Source: Paramecium pentaurelia
Taxonomy: Eukaryota; Ciliophora; Oligohymenophorea; Peniculida; Parameciidae
DNA length: 64,000 nucleotides
Assembly (NCBI GenBank): GCA_905183005.1
Contig: CAJJDO010000086.1
Span: 248,001 to 312,000 of the forward strand
Direction of reading: 5' to 3'
The notes below the pieces were generated by a model. That model did not search any database and was not told the origin of the DNA. It was given only the letters and a program-made list of their open reading frames with translations. Position 1 is the stretch's first letter. Each line of letters opens with the position of its first letter. The position numbers and the translations under genes are program-made. This document shows positions 11,752 to 22,346 of the stretch, piece after piece.

Positions 11752-13010
11752 TCAATAATCTAGGTTATAAAGCAAGCAATCCTAAAATTTAAACTGATGT
11801 AAATTGCATGAATTACTCTTAACTTACTGAATTACGAATTCTAAAATCTTAATATTAAAATACATCGAATCTGCAATAGAAGATCCATTTAAATCTGTCT
11901 TTTATTATGAATCAATTAGATCAATCATTATTTATTATAAAGTATCATATAAAATGTTTTATATTTTCCTTTCTTTAATAATGCTACTTTCATTTTTACT
12001 GTTATTTAGAGTACTTACATCAAAATAAATAGAATTAGCATAACCATTTTTATTAGTAATCTTTTACTTATTTTTAAAACTTTATATAGATATACTAGCA
12101 CATTCAGATAATAAACTTCTAATTTAACAATATCTATTTGTCACTTTCTAAATAAAACGAGTAGATTATTATGTTCTAGATCTTAATTCTTATACTTGAC
12201 GATAAATGTATACTATATCATTTATTTTCTATTCAAAGAATATATTATTCATATATACTTCTTATTAATTATTTGATTACACATTTTTCATTATATTAAG
12301 TAAAGTACTTTTAGATTTCTATTTTAATGGAATAGATGGTAAAATCTATTGTTTGGGTATTGAAGTTTCTGGTATTGTTAAAAACATATCTACACTATTT
12401 CTGTCAACTTATTAATAATTATAAATACTAGAAACTGTTCTTTTCTCTTATTTTATTTTTATCATCTCTTCTTATATTCTGAATGAATCTCTTACTGTAT
12501 CTCTTATTTCTATTCTTTTTTAATATACAGTCTATTTCAATTAATTAATAGTCATTTTATTTTATTTAATCTCATCAACCATTTTACTATGGTTCTCACT
12601 CAAAGCCTTTTCATACTTAGAAATCTTATGTAATTCTGCAACCACTTCTTTAACTGATGGATGATTCTCAAGACTAATCTTATTAATCATTTTAATTACT
12701 CTTCTTATGATTTCTTTTTCTCTTCTAACTTTACTATTTAAAATTTTAATCTCTCTAATTGATTCATTAAATGAAAATATCTTTAATTTAATCTTTCTTC
12801 CTAATTTAATCTCATTTATATTTAATACTTCTTTTTCTATTGCAATTGCAGTTTTAGGATTTACTTATTCTACATAACTTTGAACAACCTAATGTTTATC
12901 TTATACTTTATCCATTCCATCATTTATGCTAAAATATTATTATCAATTTAATACGGTTCCATCGATACAACTGAACCTCTTTTCTGCATAATATGAAGCA
13001 TCGATTTCAT
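11752..13010 (-). CDS. Long coiled-coil protein, about 410 aa
   Basis: Starts MKSMLHIMQKRGSVVSMEP, and a 26-nt intron (gtattaaatt...ttttag, about 12930-12955) joins the first exon to a long frame. Mostly heptad-rich helix: KLKIFSFNESIREIKILNSK, KEIIRRVIKMINKISLE, MVDEIKQNKMTINQLKQ. It continues with a Ser-rich linker and a second helical region. Nothing identifies a motor, kinase or other enzyme. Structural or cytoskeletal role is a guess from the coiled coil. Confidence 0.55.
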
Positions 13011-13127
13011 TTTATTTAATAAATAATTATTTTAATTTTTATGCTAGAATATATTAATAGATGTCTAGAGTTTTCATTATCACCAATCCCCACTTTCCCA
13101 ACTAATCTCTTAACTAATATCAAATTT

Positions 13128-13756
13128 ATGACAAATATAGAAAATTAAACTATACAACCTATTGTAAATTTGAATCCCCCAATTTATTATTAATAGCCCT
13201 TTATTTAAAATCCATTAAGTAATTTCCTTATATATATTTTTTAGTTAGTGAATCATATGTTATAGAGGAAAATAAATTAAGTTTTTTCATTTCAGAATCA
13301 CCTTAAACAAGTTAAAATGAAAAAAATTTGAATTCATAAACAAAATAATCTACTAAGACTCTAAGAGAATAAATTAATGAAAGAATATAATAAAATAAAT
13401 AAAGACAATCACATGTACCTGAATCATCAATATCTCCTTTAAAAATTCGTTCAAAAAGTCCAATACTATTTAAGACAGGACATACTCCTTAAAAGTAGGA
13501 ATCATCTGAAAATAAAGAAAATTATATGCCTACTATACATAGAAAATAGTTTTCTTAAATTAATGAAAATATCGAAACACCAAAAAAAGGTTATTTGCCA
13601 TTTTAAAATACAAAATTTAATAAGACTCCTTCTAGATAATCTTAAGTTTAAAGTAAAATAAAATAAGAATTATAACCATCTTAATAATAAAGACATTCGT
13701 TAAAAAGAGAATTAAAAAATGGAGTTAGCCATATAAAAATAACATTATATAAATGA
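13128..13756 (+). CDS. Hypothetical Ser/Pro/Lys-rich protein, 200 aa
   Basis: MTNIENQTIQPIVNLNPP followed by a 26-nt intron and a low-complexity body with repeated SP and TP sites (SSISPLKIRSKSPILFKTG, ETPKKGYLPF, NKTPSRQSQ). These could be phosphorylation sites for proline-directed kinases. It ends with a more ordered stretch (LKRELKNGVSHIKITLYK). No family recognised. Confidence 0.5.
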
Positions 13757-14227
13757 TGACTAATAATTTATGTTTAAAACTTGAATTTAATTTTAATTTT
13801 TTTATTTCTTTTTAAAGTAGTTTATTATCTGTTTAAGTATAATAATTATAATTTATTAAAAAATATAAACTGTTAATTTGATGTATTTTAATATATATAT
13901 ATAATAAGTATATAAATATGTTAAATATTTTTAGTATAAAATAACAACAATGTATTTGATAGATTTATTGTATTCAAATTAAATTCATAAATAAGAAACT
14001 AGAATATGATTAATTTCATTTATATTTAAAAATATATGTATATGTTTTATTTAGTTTTTAAATGAATTATATTTTGAATTCAAATATATATAAATATGAT
14101 GAATTATTATTCTAAAATTTGTTACAATAATAATACCAATATAATATGAATTAATAATATAAAATTAAATTTATATAAATAATGATAATAAATAACAAAT
14201 TTATATTCAGTGATTTAATCTAAATAA
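13757..14227. other. AT-rich intergenic spacer
   Basis: About 470 bp, very AT-rich, with repeated TATA/AATA runs and no frame I can support. It lies between two convergent genes, so it would hold two 3' flanks and no obvious promoter. Confidence 0.5.
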
Positions 14228-15026
14228 TCAAATACTTTGTTCTATTTTTTTTTTTTTCATTATTGCAAGTTCTTTAAATTTACATTCAACTATATGTTTA
14301 AATTTTTTTTCTTAATTTGATTTATTTTTAAGACTGTTTCTAGCATTTATAAACCAATTTAAGACCTATAAGAAAATGAGAATATTGATACCTATTTGTT
14401 AGTTAAATTTGTTAATTAGACTAATTACTCTACTTAATGAGGTTTTGGATATGGATTGTTATAATTCTCAATCAACCATTTTTTGAGTATCATGTTAGCA
14501 GATTTTGAATAAGTCCTCTTAGTGTTAGCTAAAAGGAATATCAAAATTATATAATACTTGGATAATTTTAGAGTAATTTTAATTTCTAGATGTCTTCATA
14601 GAGTTTGATTTTGTTTTAAATTTAGGTTGTGGCTTCTTCAAAAAATTAGGTCATTTATATTTGTGTCATAGTAGAATACAATTTCTCATTTATTATTCTT
14701 GATTTAAGTATTTCAAAGAAGTTTTTGAGTTAAGCACTCTTTTCAACTGCCTATCTTATAATTAAAAGAAATACATTTGTCTCTTGAGTGCATTCTACAT
14801 CAATGGACTCATTTTTCTTTTAAATGTCTTCAGTCTAGATTTGAGACATTTATTGTTGGCTTAACCATTAAACCCAGATGTGCTCTAAGCTCTAAATATC
14901 AGATTTAACTTTCTGTTCCTTTTATTCATTAACTGATTGAATAGTTAAGCATATATTACCTTATTGTTGTATTTACTGATACGAGGATAATTTAATAGGG
15001 TCTTCTAAGAAAGTTTAGAAATGCAT
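14228..15026 (-). CDS. TALE-class homeodomain transcription factor
   Basis: 247 residues from ATG 15024-15026, with introns at 14529-14557 and 14366-14391. The C-terminal part is a homeodomain: a basic arm (KRTYSKSAN), helix 1 (MILKKWLIENY), the TALE three-residue loop extension with its typical NPYP, helix 2 (PHQVEQLVQLTNLT), and recognition helix VLNWFINARNSLKNK with the WF-x-N-x-R signature. Asn of WFINARN is the usual base-contacting residue. The second intron splits helix 2 from helix 3. The N-terminal 140 residues are helical and Gln-rich with no known domain. An upstream ATG at 15220-15222 might be the true start if an odd intron is spliced. Likely a nuclear DNA-binding regulator (family knowledge). 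Confidence 0.85.
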
Positions 15027-15270
15027 AATTAAGGGAATCTTTTTTTATTTTTTAAAATTGATTAATTCAAGTCAAAATTTTACTGATAAATAGCAAATCA
15101 GCAGTCTAGAAGGATGATACTTATCTAGATTTTTGTATTATAAGAAGTTTTAACTTTTATAATAACTTAATTTGTATTAAGGTTAATGGTATGTTCTAAA
15201 AAATGGAAAATAATGACTCCATAAATAACTTTTATATATTATTAATTTTAATATTTAATAGTGAATTAAG

Positions 15271-15504
15271 ATGAAGTCTAAATTTCAACAAACAACAAGA
15301 AATTTAGTATCAATACCTAAATATTCCATTTACCATTTCTTTCAGAAGAAAGATACATACAAGGATCCTAAGGGTCAATAAATAAGAATTTTTAAAATGC
15401 CTAAGTTTTTAATTCCTACACTAATTTTAATGTCATCAGTCTTTATATATAATTAAGCTTTTTCAAAAAAAGAGACTATAATAAAAATAAATGAGGATTA
15501 GTGA
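15271..15504 (+). CDS. Small single-pass membrane protein, 77 aa
   Basis: A clean 78-codon frame beginning MKSKFQQTTRNLVSIPKYSI and ending at TGA 15502-15504. A basic/aromatic N-terminus is followed by one hydrophobic helix (FLIPTLILMSSVFIYN) and a charged tail. The shape would fit a small mitochondrial inner-membrane subunit, but no family is recognised. It stops about 50 bp before EB1 on the same strand. Confidence 0.5.
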
Positions 15505-15556
15505 ATAATAAAATGAGAATATTTATAAAAAATAATAATTAACAATATTTTATTAT

Positions 15557-16333
15557 ATGAAATCTCAAAATTAAGGTAGATAAGATTTCTTATAATGGAT
15601 AAATGAATTAACAGAATGTGATTATCCAAAAGTTGAGGTTTATATTTAAATATTATATTTAGTTATTATCAGATGGAATTGGTTATTGTTAAATAATAGA
15701 TGCATTACATCCTGGTTCTATTTATCTTTCAAAATTAAATTTTATGGCAAGATTTCCAGATGAATATACAAAGAATCTTAAAGTATATAATAATATTTAA
15801 TTAAGGTTCTTGATGATGCTTTTTCAAAATTAAAAATTGATAAAGTTGTTCCAATTGATAAATTAAGTAAATGCAAATTCTAAGATAATATGGCATTTCT
15901 ATAATGGATGTATAATTATGCATCTAAAGTTAATCCATTTGTTAAAAATTACAGAGGATATTCAAGAAGATTAGAGTCATTTGAAAAATAGCATCATGGT
16001 CGTTATACATAAATGAGTGCACATTTAATTCCAAATACTGAATTTTTAAAATTCAAATAGACAGATATAGATGGAAGAACTTTTTTAAAAATTGAAACAA
16101 CGAAAGCTTCATAAGCTGAAGAAGCTATAAAAGAATTAGAAATTGATATCAAAAATAAAATGGATTACAATTGGAAATTGATATATGCTTTAGATGATCT
16201 TTAATATTAAAGAGATGTATTATATGGATTATTAACAAAAATTGATTAATGTGTACAAAAAAGTAATGATCCTGCAGCAATCAAAATGCACAATGTAATT
16301 ATGGAAGAACCTATAGATTTTTCAGAAAAATGA
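15557..16333 (+). CDS. EB1-family microtubule plus-end-binding protein
   Basis: 242 residues with two introns (25 and 23 nt). The first 120 residues form a calponin-homology domain of EB type: RQDFLQWINELTECDYPKVE, GIGYCQIIDALHPGSI, LNFMARFPDEYTKNLKVL, and the EB hallmark VDK-like IDKVVPIDKLSKCKFQDN followed by FLQWMYNYA. After a linker the C-terminal helix region (YNWKLIYALDDLQYQRDVLY) corresponds to the EB homology dimerisation domain, and the tail ends in SEK rather than EEY/F. EB proteins track growing microtubule ends and recruit partners. In a ciliate this would serve basal bodies, cilia and spindle. Confidence 0.93.
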
Positions 16334-16500
16334 ATTATAGTTATATATTACTTTGGTAATTTCTTAAAGATAATATTATTCTAAATTTGAGAATATCTAT
16401 ACAATAAATTGAATTTAATCATATTTATAATAATTTTGATTGTCATATGTGAATTAGATATCAATATGAAATAAAAGCAAATAAATAAAAATTTATTTTA

Positions 16501-17146
16501 ATGTTATCAAGCTCACAAAAATCCTAAGTTTATAAAAGAACTTCTTATTTGACTGAATCAGGTTCTTAGCCCATTACAGCCAGACCTTAATCAACTTATG
16601 TTAGTACATTAGAAAAGAAAGAACTTAGAAGGTACATTTATTTCTTATTAGATATCCTACTGAATGGGCTGAATAGGTTGATAATAAAACAGACAATAGA
16701 TTTCATCATGTTATCCTTAATTAAAGTAAGGCTGAGCATAATCCTAATTTGGCATCTCCTAGTAAAATATTCGGATTGACAGAAAGGTTAATTTTACATT
16801 CTATTTCAATAGTCGTCGATTGAACACATAAAATGATGATTTACTATCAGCTTTCAGAAAAAAAAATTAATCTTTAAGCAATCTAGGAAGTTGGTAATTC
16901 AATAGCACTCCTGTAGCTAATCAATCATCAAATACTTAAACTAAATCATCAACAACTTAAAAACAATAACCAATGTTAACAAGAAAATTAGATTAATCTG
17001 TTCCTCTTAGAGATTTACTCGAATTATCAAGATAATTAGATTAGGCTACACCAGATGAGATAAAATAATTATCAAAAGGATATGTTAATGAACTCGTCTA
17101 ATTATAATAGACTATCACAAGATCCTTAAAATATGTTAAAAGATGA
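16501..17146 (+). CDS. Hypothetical Ser/Gln-rich protein, 199 aa
   Basis: MLSSSQKSQVYKRTSYLTES starts the frame; introns of 20 and 26 nt are required. The sequence is mostly disordered (NNTQTKSSTTQKQQ-like composition) with an ordered C-terminal helix (LRDLLELSRQLDQATPDEIK). No family recognised. It follows EB1 by about 170 bp on the same strand, which implies nothing functional by itself. Confidence 0.5.
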
Positions 17147-17423
17147 GATATATAATTAAAATAAGCTAATCAAAAAAAGATTATTATAATTATTTCTTTT
17201 ATGATTGTAACGATTTCTTATATATTTATATTTTTATTGTTCCACATATAAAAATAAAATTATATAAAATTACATTCACAAATCAATTAATATATATATA
17301 ATTAATCTATAATAAATGTATTTATTTTAGATTTTTAAATAATCTATTTTAATTGATTATAAATAATATATATTGAATATAAAATACAAAATATGTTAAT
17401 TTTGTAGATATGTATTTAATATT

Positions 17424-18572
17424 TCATTATCCTAAGTCATTATCTCCAGCAGCAACTCTTTAAGCTATATATTCTTTCAAATCTCTCAAATTTGTGTTCA
17501 AATGACCAATCAAATCAGATACAGTTTATCTATCTGCATCTCTAGCTGATCTTCTTTATTAATATTCATAAGCTGCTTATTATCCTTCAGCTCTTCTATC
17601 ATCTCTTTATTAAAGTTTAGCAGCATATCTATCATTATTATCATCCTATGAAGAATGAGTGGCAGCTAATTAATCAGCTAATGATTAGATTTCAGCATCT
17701 AAATTAGCAATAGAACTATTTAATTTGTTGATATCTCTTTATAATAAAGTACTATAGGCTTCAAATTATTATCTCTTAGCATCTTCTTATTTTCTAGCTA
17801 AATCAAAAGCTTATTAAAGTTAATTTTAAAGATCATCAATTAATTAGACGATTCTGCTTGTTAATTCTTAATTGGCAAATTATTAAGCCTTAATAGATAA
17901 TTAAGCCAAAAGTTTAATAGCTTTTCCATAAGTCTTAATATGTTTCATTTAACTAGCCTTATGAGCAGCACTATTTAAATGAGAAGCTACTTAAGCAAAT
18001 ATTGCTGGAGTAGCATGAACAGATTCTGATGATCCTTTTTATAAGAAAGTTGGAGCTTATAAATTATCTGTAAATAATCTTCTGGCTTCAGCAAGAACAC
18101 TAGAAACAAAAGTGAATTCTTCTCTTTAGGCTTCAAAGTCATTATTTTATGATGTTCTTTTCTCTGTAGCTTCATTTAATACTTTTTAAACAAGAGTTAA
18201 TTCAGCTAATTTGGCAACTCTTTATCCAACTTTTGTGTCATATTATGGCTATAATTCATCTAATCTAGCTTATAATTCTGTTCCTTTCTATTCAAGATTA
18301 GCAAGTTCTTAGTTCAAAACAGCAAGATCACCATCTACTTATGATTAAAAGACTTTATTTTCAGCATCGTCTTCTCTTTAATCATTTTAGTATCTTTCTT
18401 CCAAATCATAAAGTGTTTAGAACACTCTTTCAAGAGGCTCACCTGTTTACATATGAAGGGAAATTGTATTCAACAAAGTCTTTCCCAATCTACTTTTTTC
18501 AATTTTCTCAAAAGCAGAAAGATTAGTAGCAAAGGTTGTTGCAACTAATACTAATATGATGATGTTTTTCAT
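17424..18572 (-). CDS. Trichocyst matrix protein (secretory granule core)
   Basis: 382 residues, no introns. Signal peptide MKNIIILVLVATTFA, then short pro-region and two long heptad-rich coiled-coil halves full of Ala, Glu, Asp and Gln (QVDGDLAVLNQELANLEQ; NKLNSSIANLDAEIQSLADQ). This is the composition and layout of Paramecium trichocyst matrix proteins (TMPs). They are made as precursors, cut in the secretory pathway, and crystallise in trichocysts before explosive discharge. Codons are less AT-biased than in neighbours, as expected for a highly expressed gene. TMPs form a large multigene family, and I cannot place it in a subfamily. Confidence 0.88.
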
Positions 18573-18982
18573 TAAAATATTTATGTTGTGTTCTTCTTTA
18601 CTACTAAGTTAAATAGCAAATAATACTAAAAAACGGATAAAATGATTTATAAAATCAAATTATCATCATTTATAATTGACAATTTTAATGTTACAGTTAT
18701 TATTAAACTTTACGTAAAAAAAAATTAATTGTTAATTTATTATTAAATGCTATCAATAACTATATTATATTTTAAATTAATTTAAATTGATTATCAATAA
18801 TCTTATTAAAATACATCAATATCAATAATCTTGTTAATAAATATATTTAATAATTTAGCAATCAAATATTCTAGCTAATTTTAAGAATTCAATATATTTA
18901 TAAGAACTAAATCATTATTGTAGATTAAAAATTTTCTTTTCATCAATATAATAAGAATCTTTTAATTGATAATTTTTTATTA
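18573..18982. other. AT-rich upstream flank of the trichocyst matrix gene
   Basis: About 410 bp with no supported gene. It includes the promoter side of the trichocyst matrix gene, which is read leftwards. A short run, TATCAATAATCTTRTTAA-like, occurs twice around 18795 and 18825. Confidence 0.45.
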
Positions 18983-19627
18983 GATATAAATATTAAAGTG
19001 ATTAAGTCAGATACTAGAGTTAAGCTTTTAGTTGATTGAACTACTATAAGATAATCTATATTTTTGTAAGTTTTCATCTTATTTCATTATTTTTACATAT
19101 ATTTAATTTTTGATTATATTTGTGATAGTGAGACATTACTTGAAATAATTAATGAATCAATTTTTAAAAGATATTGATATGTAGATTATTAAAATAAATA
19201 AGAAATTTTAGAAGATGATAAATTAAAATCACTCAAAATTATTCAAAAATTGTAATTAAATAATAATAATAGAGACACACTTCAAGAATTAAACGGTTTG
19301 TGTATAAATTTCTAATTAAAAAGAAGTGAAATCTCAATTTAAATATTAAGAATTGTAATTAGAGAATCTCCATTAAGAATTAATTTAATACAAAAAAAAT
19401 ATTTGAATTAGTTTGATTAGTATTTTGAATTTCAAATTAACAAAATGATAAAAACATTAATAAAGTTCTTACAAATTTCTCTAAACAATATACAATAAAC
19501 CTAACAATATTATAGTAGAATCAAATTAGGGAAGAACAAAGTGAATAATACAATCAATATAATTTAATATACTAATTCTAATTAAATGAATAATAAACAT
19601 ATGAAAACCATATTTAATAATAAATGA
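18983..19627 (+). pseudogene. Decayed ORF with in-frame TGA codons, possibly armadillo/HEAT-like
   Basis: One frame reads coding-like for about 215 codons but contains TGA twice (after VKLLVD and after INESIFKRY). The longest open part carries DKLKSLKIIQKLQLNNNN and RDTLQELNGL, typical of armadillo/HEAT-type helical repeats. It ends at TGA 19625-19627, overlapping the ATG of the K+ channel. Without splice sites that remove the TGAs I treat it as a relic. A chance frame in AT-rich DNA cannot be excluded. Confidence 0.3.
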
Positions 19628-21956
19628 ATATTGAACATATTTTATTAACGGGTGCCTCTACTGGTAGACGTACAAGGCATTTCTCTTTAATAAAACCTCT
19701 GCATCCATCTAATACAAGAGAATCACCTGAACCCTCTTTAATTTTAGGTTTTACATAACCTTGGAAGGAGAACGCATTATAAATATTTGTCCGCATTACC
19801 AAATTTATAATCAAATTGAAATAGGCTGCTGAATAATACAGATTTAAATTAATTACTCATCGTATACACAACATTATAGGTGACAAGGCTTCTGATTTTA
19901 TGTATTATCAAAGGAAAGGATTAGTAAAAGCACCATTTACATTTCTAGATTTTATAACTTCTATGATAGTTAATAAAATGCCATCATTAGAATTTAGTGT
20001 AATCAAACCAGATAGTAAATTTAAATTGATAATGGATTTGATCATTCTTGTACTCATCATAATCAATATCTTCTATATTCCAATGTAATTATCATTTTAA
20101 TTAAATGACAATAACACTGTCATTGACTTTCTATTTAGCACACTTCCTAGTTGGGTATTTATAATTTAATATTAAGGATTTTCCTAATAGAAATAATTCT
20201 TAATTTTAATACAGCATATTATTCAAAAGGTATGATTCATGAAAGTAGACAGAAAATATTTAAGCATTATGTACAAGGAGAATTTGCTTATGATTTAATA
20301 GTGGTTATACCTTTTTTAATATCTTAATATTAGATTCCTTATATCAATTTTATGTTATTATTGAGAATAACAAGAGTTAAGAAAATATTTGAATAAATTG
20401 AAGAGATATCATTAATCAGAGAGAAATTTGCAGCTCCAATAGACATATGCAAACTCTTATATTTTTTAATTCTAGTTTCCCATATGCTTGGTTGTGCTTG
20501 GCATTTTGTTGGTTAAATAGAATTATAAAATAATTCAGAGAATTGTTGGTTGACAAGATATGGTTATGCTGAAAAGGATTGGGTAGTAAGATATATTGCT
20601 TCATTATATTTTGGAACTATAACTGCATTCACAATAGGATATGGGGATATTGTTCCATAAAATTAATTTGAATAAATGTTTGTGATATTAACTGTGTTAA
20701 TTACATCATTAATATTTGGATACACAATATCGGCTATTTAATAAATATTTGGGTAATTAAGAGAGAAGACTGATTAACTTAGAAATAATATGGCTACAGT
20801 GAATTCATATTTGAAGAAGAATAAAATTAATCCAATTCTACAAATGAAGATAAGAAAATATTTTGAATATTTCTTTACTTTAGATGAAACATAAGATGTA
20901 TTAATGGATCATTTAAATGAAGACTTGAAATAAGAATTAAAAGCTAGTATTTTTATTCCAAAATTGAAATAATGTTAATTAATAAATAGATTTAATGATT
21001 CTCTTTTGGCTTAGTTGAGTAGAGTAGTCAAAACATAGAAATATATACCTGGATAAATTATATTTTAATAAGGAGACTTTGTACCAAAAGCAATGTTTCT
21101 TGTAAGAGGAGAAATAGAATCTCTTATTAATAAGGTCTCAATTAGAAAGTAAAAATAAGGATCATTTGGAATTAGAGAATTCTTTTTAAGAAATACTGTT
21201 CATTATACAACCAAAGCAACTAAGTTTTCTGAAATTGCATATATTACTCATGAAGAATTTATTGAAGTAGTTAAGAAATAATCTAGTAATTATGAACAAT
21301 ATTGTTTATTAAGAGATGATTTGTAATTTGATTTATGTCCAATTTAATGTTAAGTTTGTTTGAGAAGTCATAATTTTATGGATTGTCCTGTTGTTTTTTA
21401 TAGTCCAAGTAGAGGTAAGATTGCAATAGATAAAGGATAGAATATTAATTAAGTAAGACATAATTTACATGAAAGAAAGAAAAGGAAATCAAAAAATAGT
21501 TATTTAAATATGGTTGAAAAAATTGAATCAGCTCTTGATTTATAATTAGAAAATGGATTACTTTAATAAGAATAAATTAATTCTCATTATATCTCAGAAC
21601 TTGGATTACCTACTGTAATTGATGATATTTCTATTGATTCCTTAACTAAAAGAAAATAATAAAATGTAGTAGATTAATTTAGACTTTCAAAAGTTAAATA
21701 ATTAGTAAATTAAGGTCGTCTTTTAAAATTAGAAAGAATACCTTAAGTAATAAATGAATTGTATTCAGAATTCCTTAATATTAAGAAGGAAAGTTTAGAT
21801 AATTTTGATAAAAATGCAAACTTATAACATTATCATATAGATGAAAATGTCTTAAATGTTCTTAAGAATTTTACAAATAGAGAGTACAGAGTTGTAAATA
21901 GAAGAGTTAGTAGAATGAAAACCTTTTATAGAAGAGGACCTCTAAATAGAACATGA
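19624..21956 (+). CDS. Six-transmembrane K+ channel with C-linker/CNBD-like region
   Basis: About 769 residues if one extra G in the GGG at 20153-20155 is ignored and a 22-nt intron follows (gtattt...attaag). S1 is LIILVLIIINIFYIPM. S2 is IEIILNFNTAYYSKG, S4 contains LLLRITRVKKIFEQIEE with few basic residues, and the pore is FGTITAFTIGYGDIVPQ with the K+ selectivity filter TIGYGD. After S6 comes a C-linker and a cyclic-nucleotide-binding-like fold (YIPGQIIFQQGDFVPKAMFLVRGE) that lacks the usual PRAAT-type phosphate cassette, so nucleotide binding is doubtful. Paramecium uses many such channels to set ciliary-membrane excitability. Tail is long, Gln-rich and basic. Confidence 0.85.
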
Positions 21957-22346
21957 ATATAAATGTTTTGACTGTATAAATATATATTAATTTTTTGAAT
22001 TTCTTATTTTTGTATTTATTATAAAATACTTATAATTATTAATATTTATTCACTAAAATGTATGATTATGTTAAGTCTGATAATATTTACTATATTAATT
22101 ATATCTTATATAAAGATTCATATTATATTTAATATTTTTTAAAAAATTATAAATGTACACAAAAATACTTTAAATAGTTAAGATTTATGAATAACTAATG
22201 AAAATGTGTTAGGATTAAAATTAGAATAATAATTAATTATTAATTAGATTTCTTCAAACAATACAAGTCTACTGGAATTTTGTATTTAGCATTTTAATGC
22301 AAAAATAACAGCAATAATTAATAATTAATTTATTTTAAATTCAAAA
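21957..22346. other. AT-rich intergenic spacer
   Basis: About 390 bp between the K+ channel stop and the SRPK start. Only A/T-rich runs are visible, with no frame or RNA gene. It must include the SRPK promoter. Confidence 0.5.

Noticed and set aside
14380..14600. A + strand frame with text resembling a DIRS-type reverse transcriptase motif (KIIQYLDN preceded by FGYGL).
   Set aside because: The frame is full of TGA stops and the opposite strand codes cleanly for a homeodomain with exact intron phases, so the resemblance is chance.
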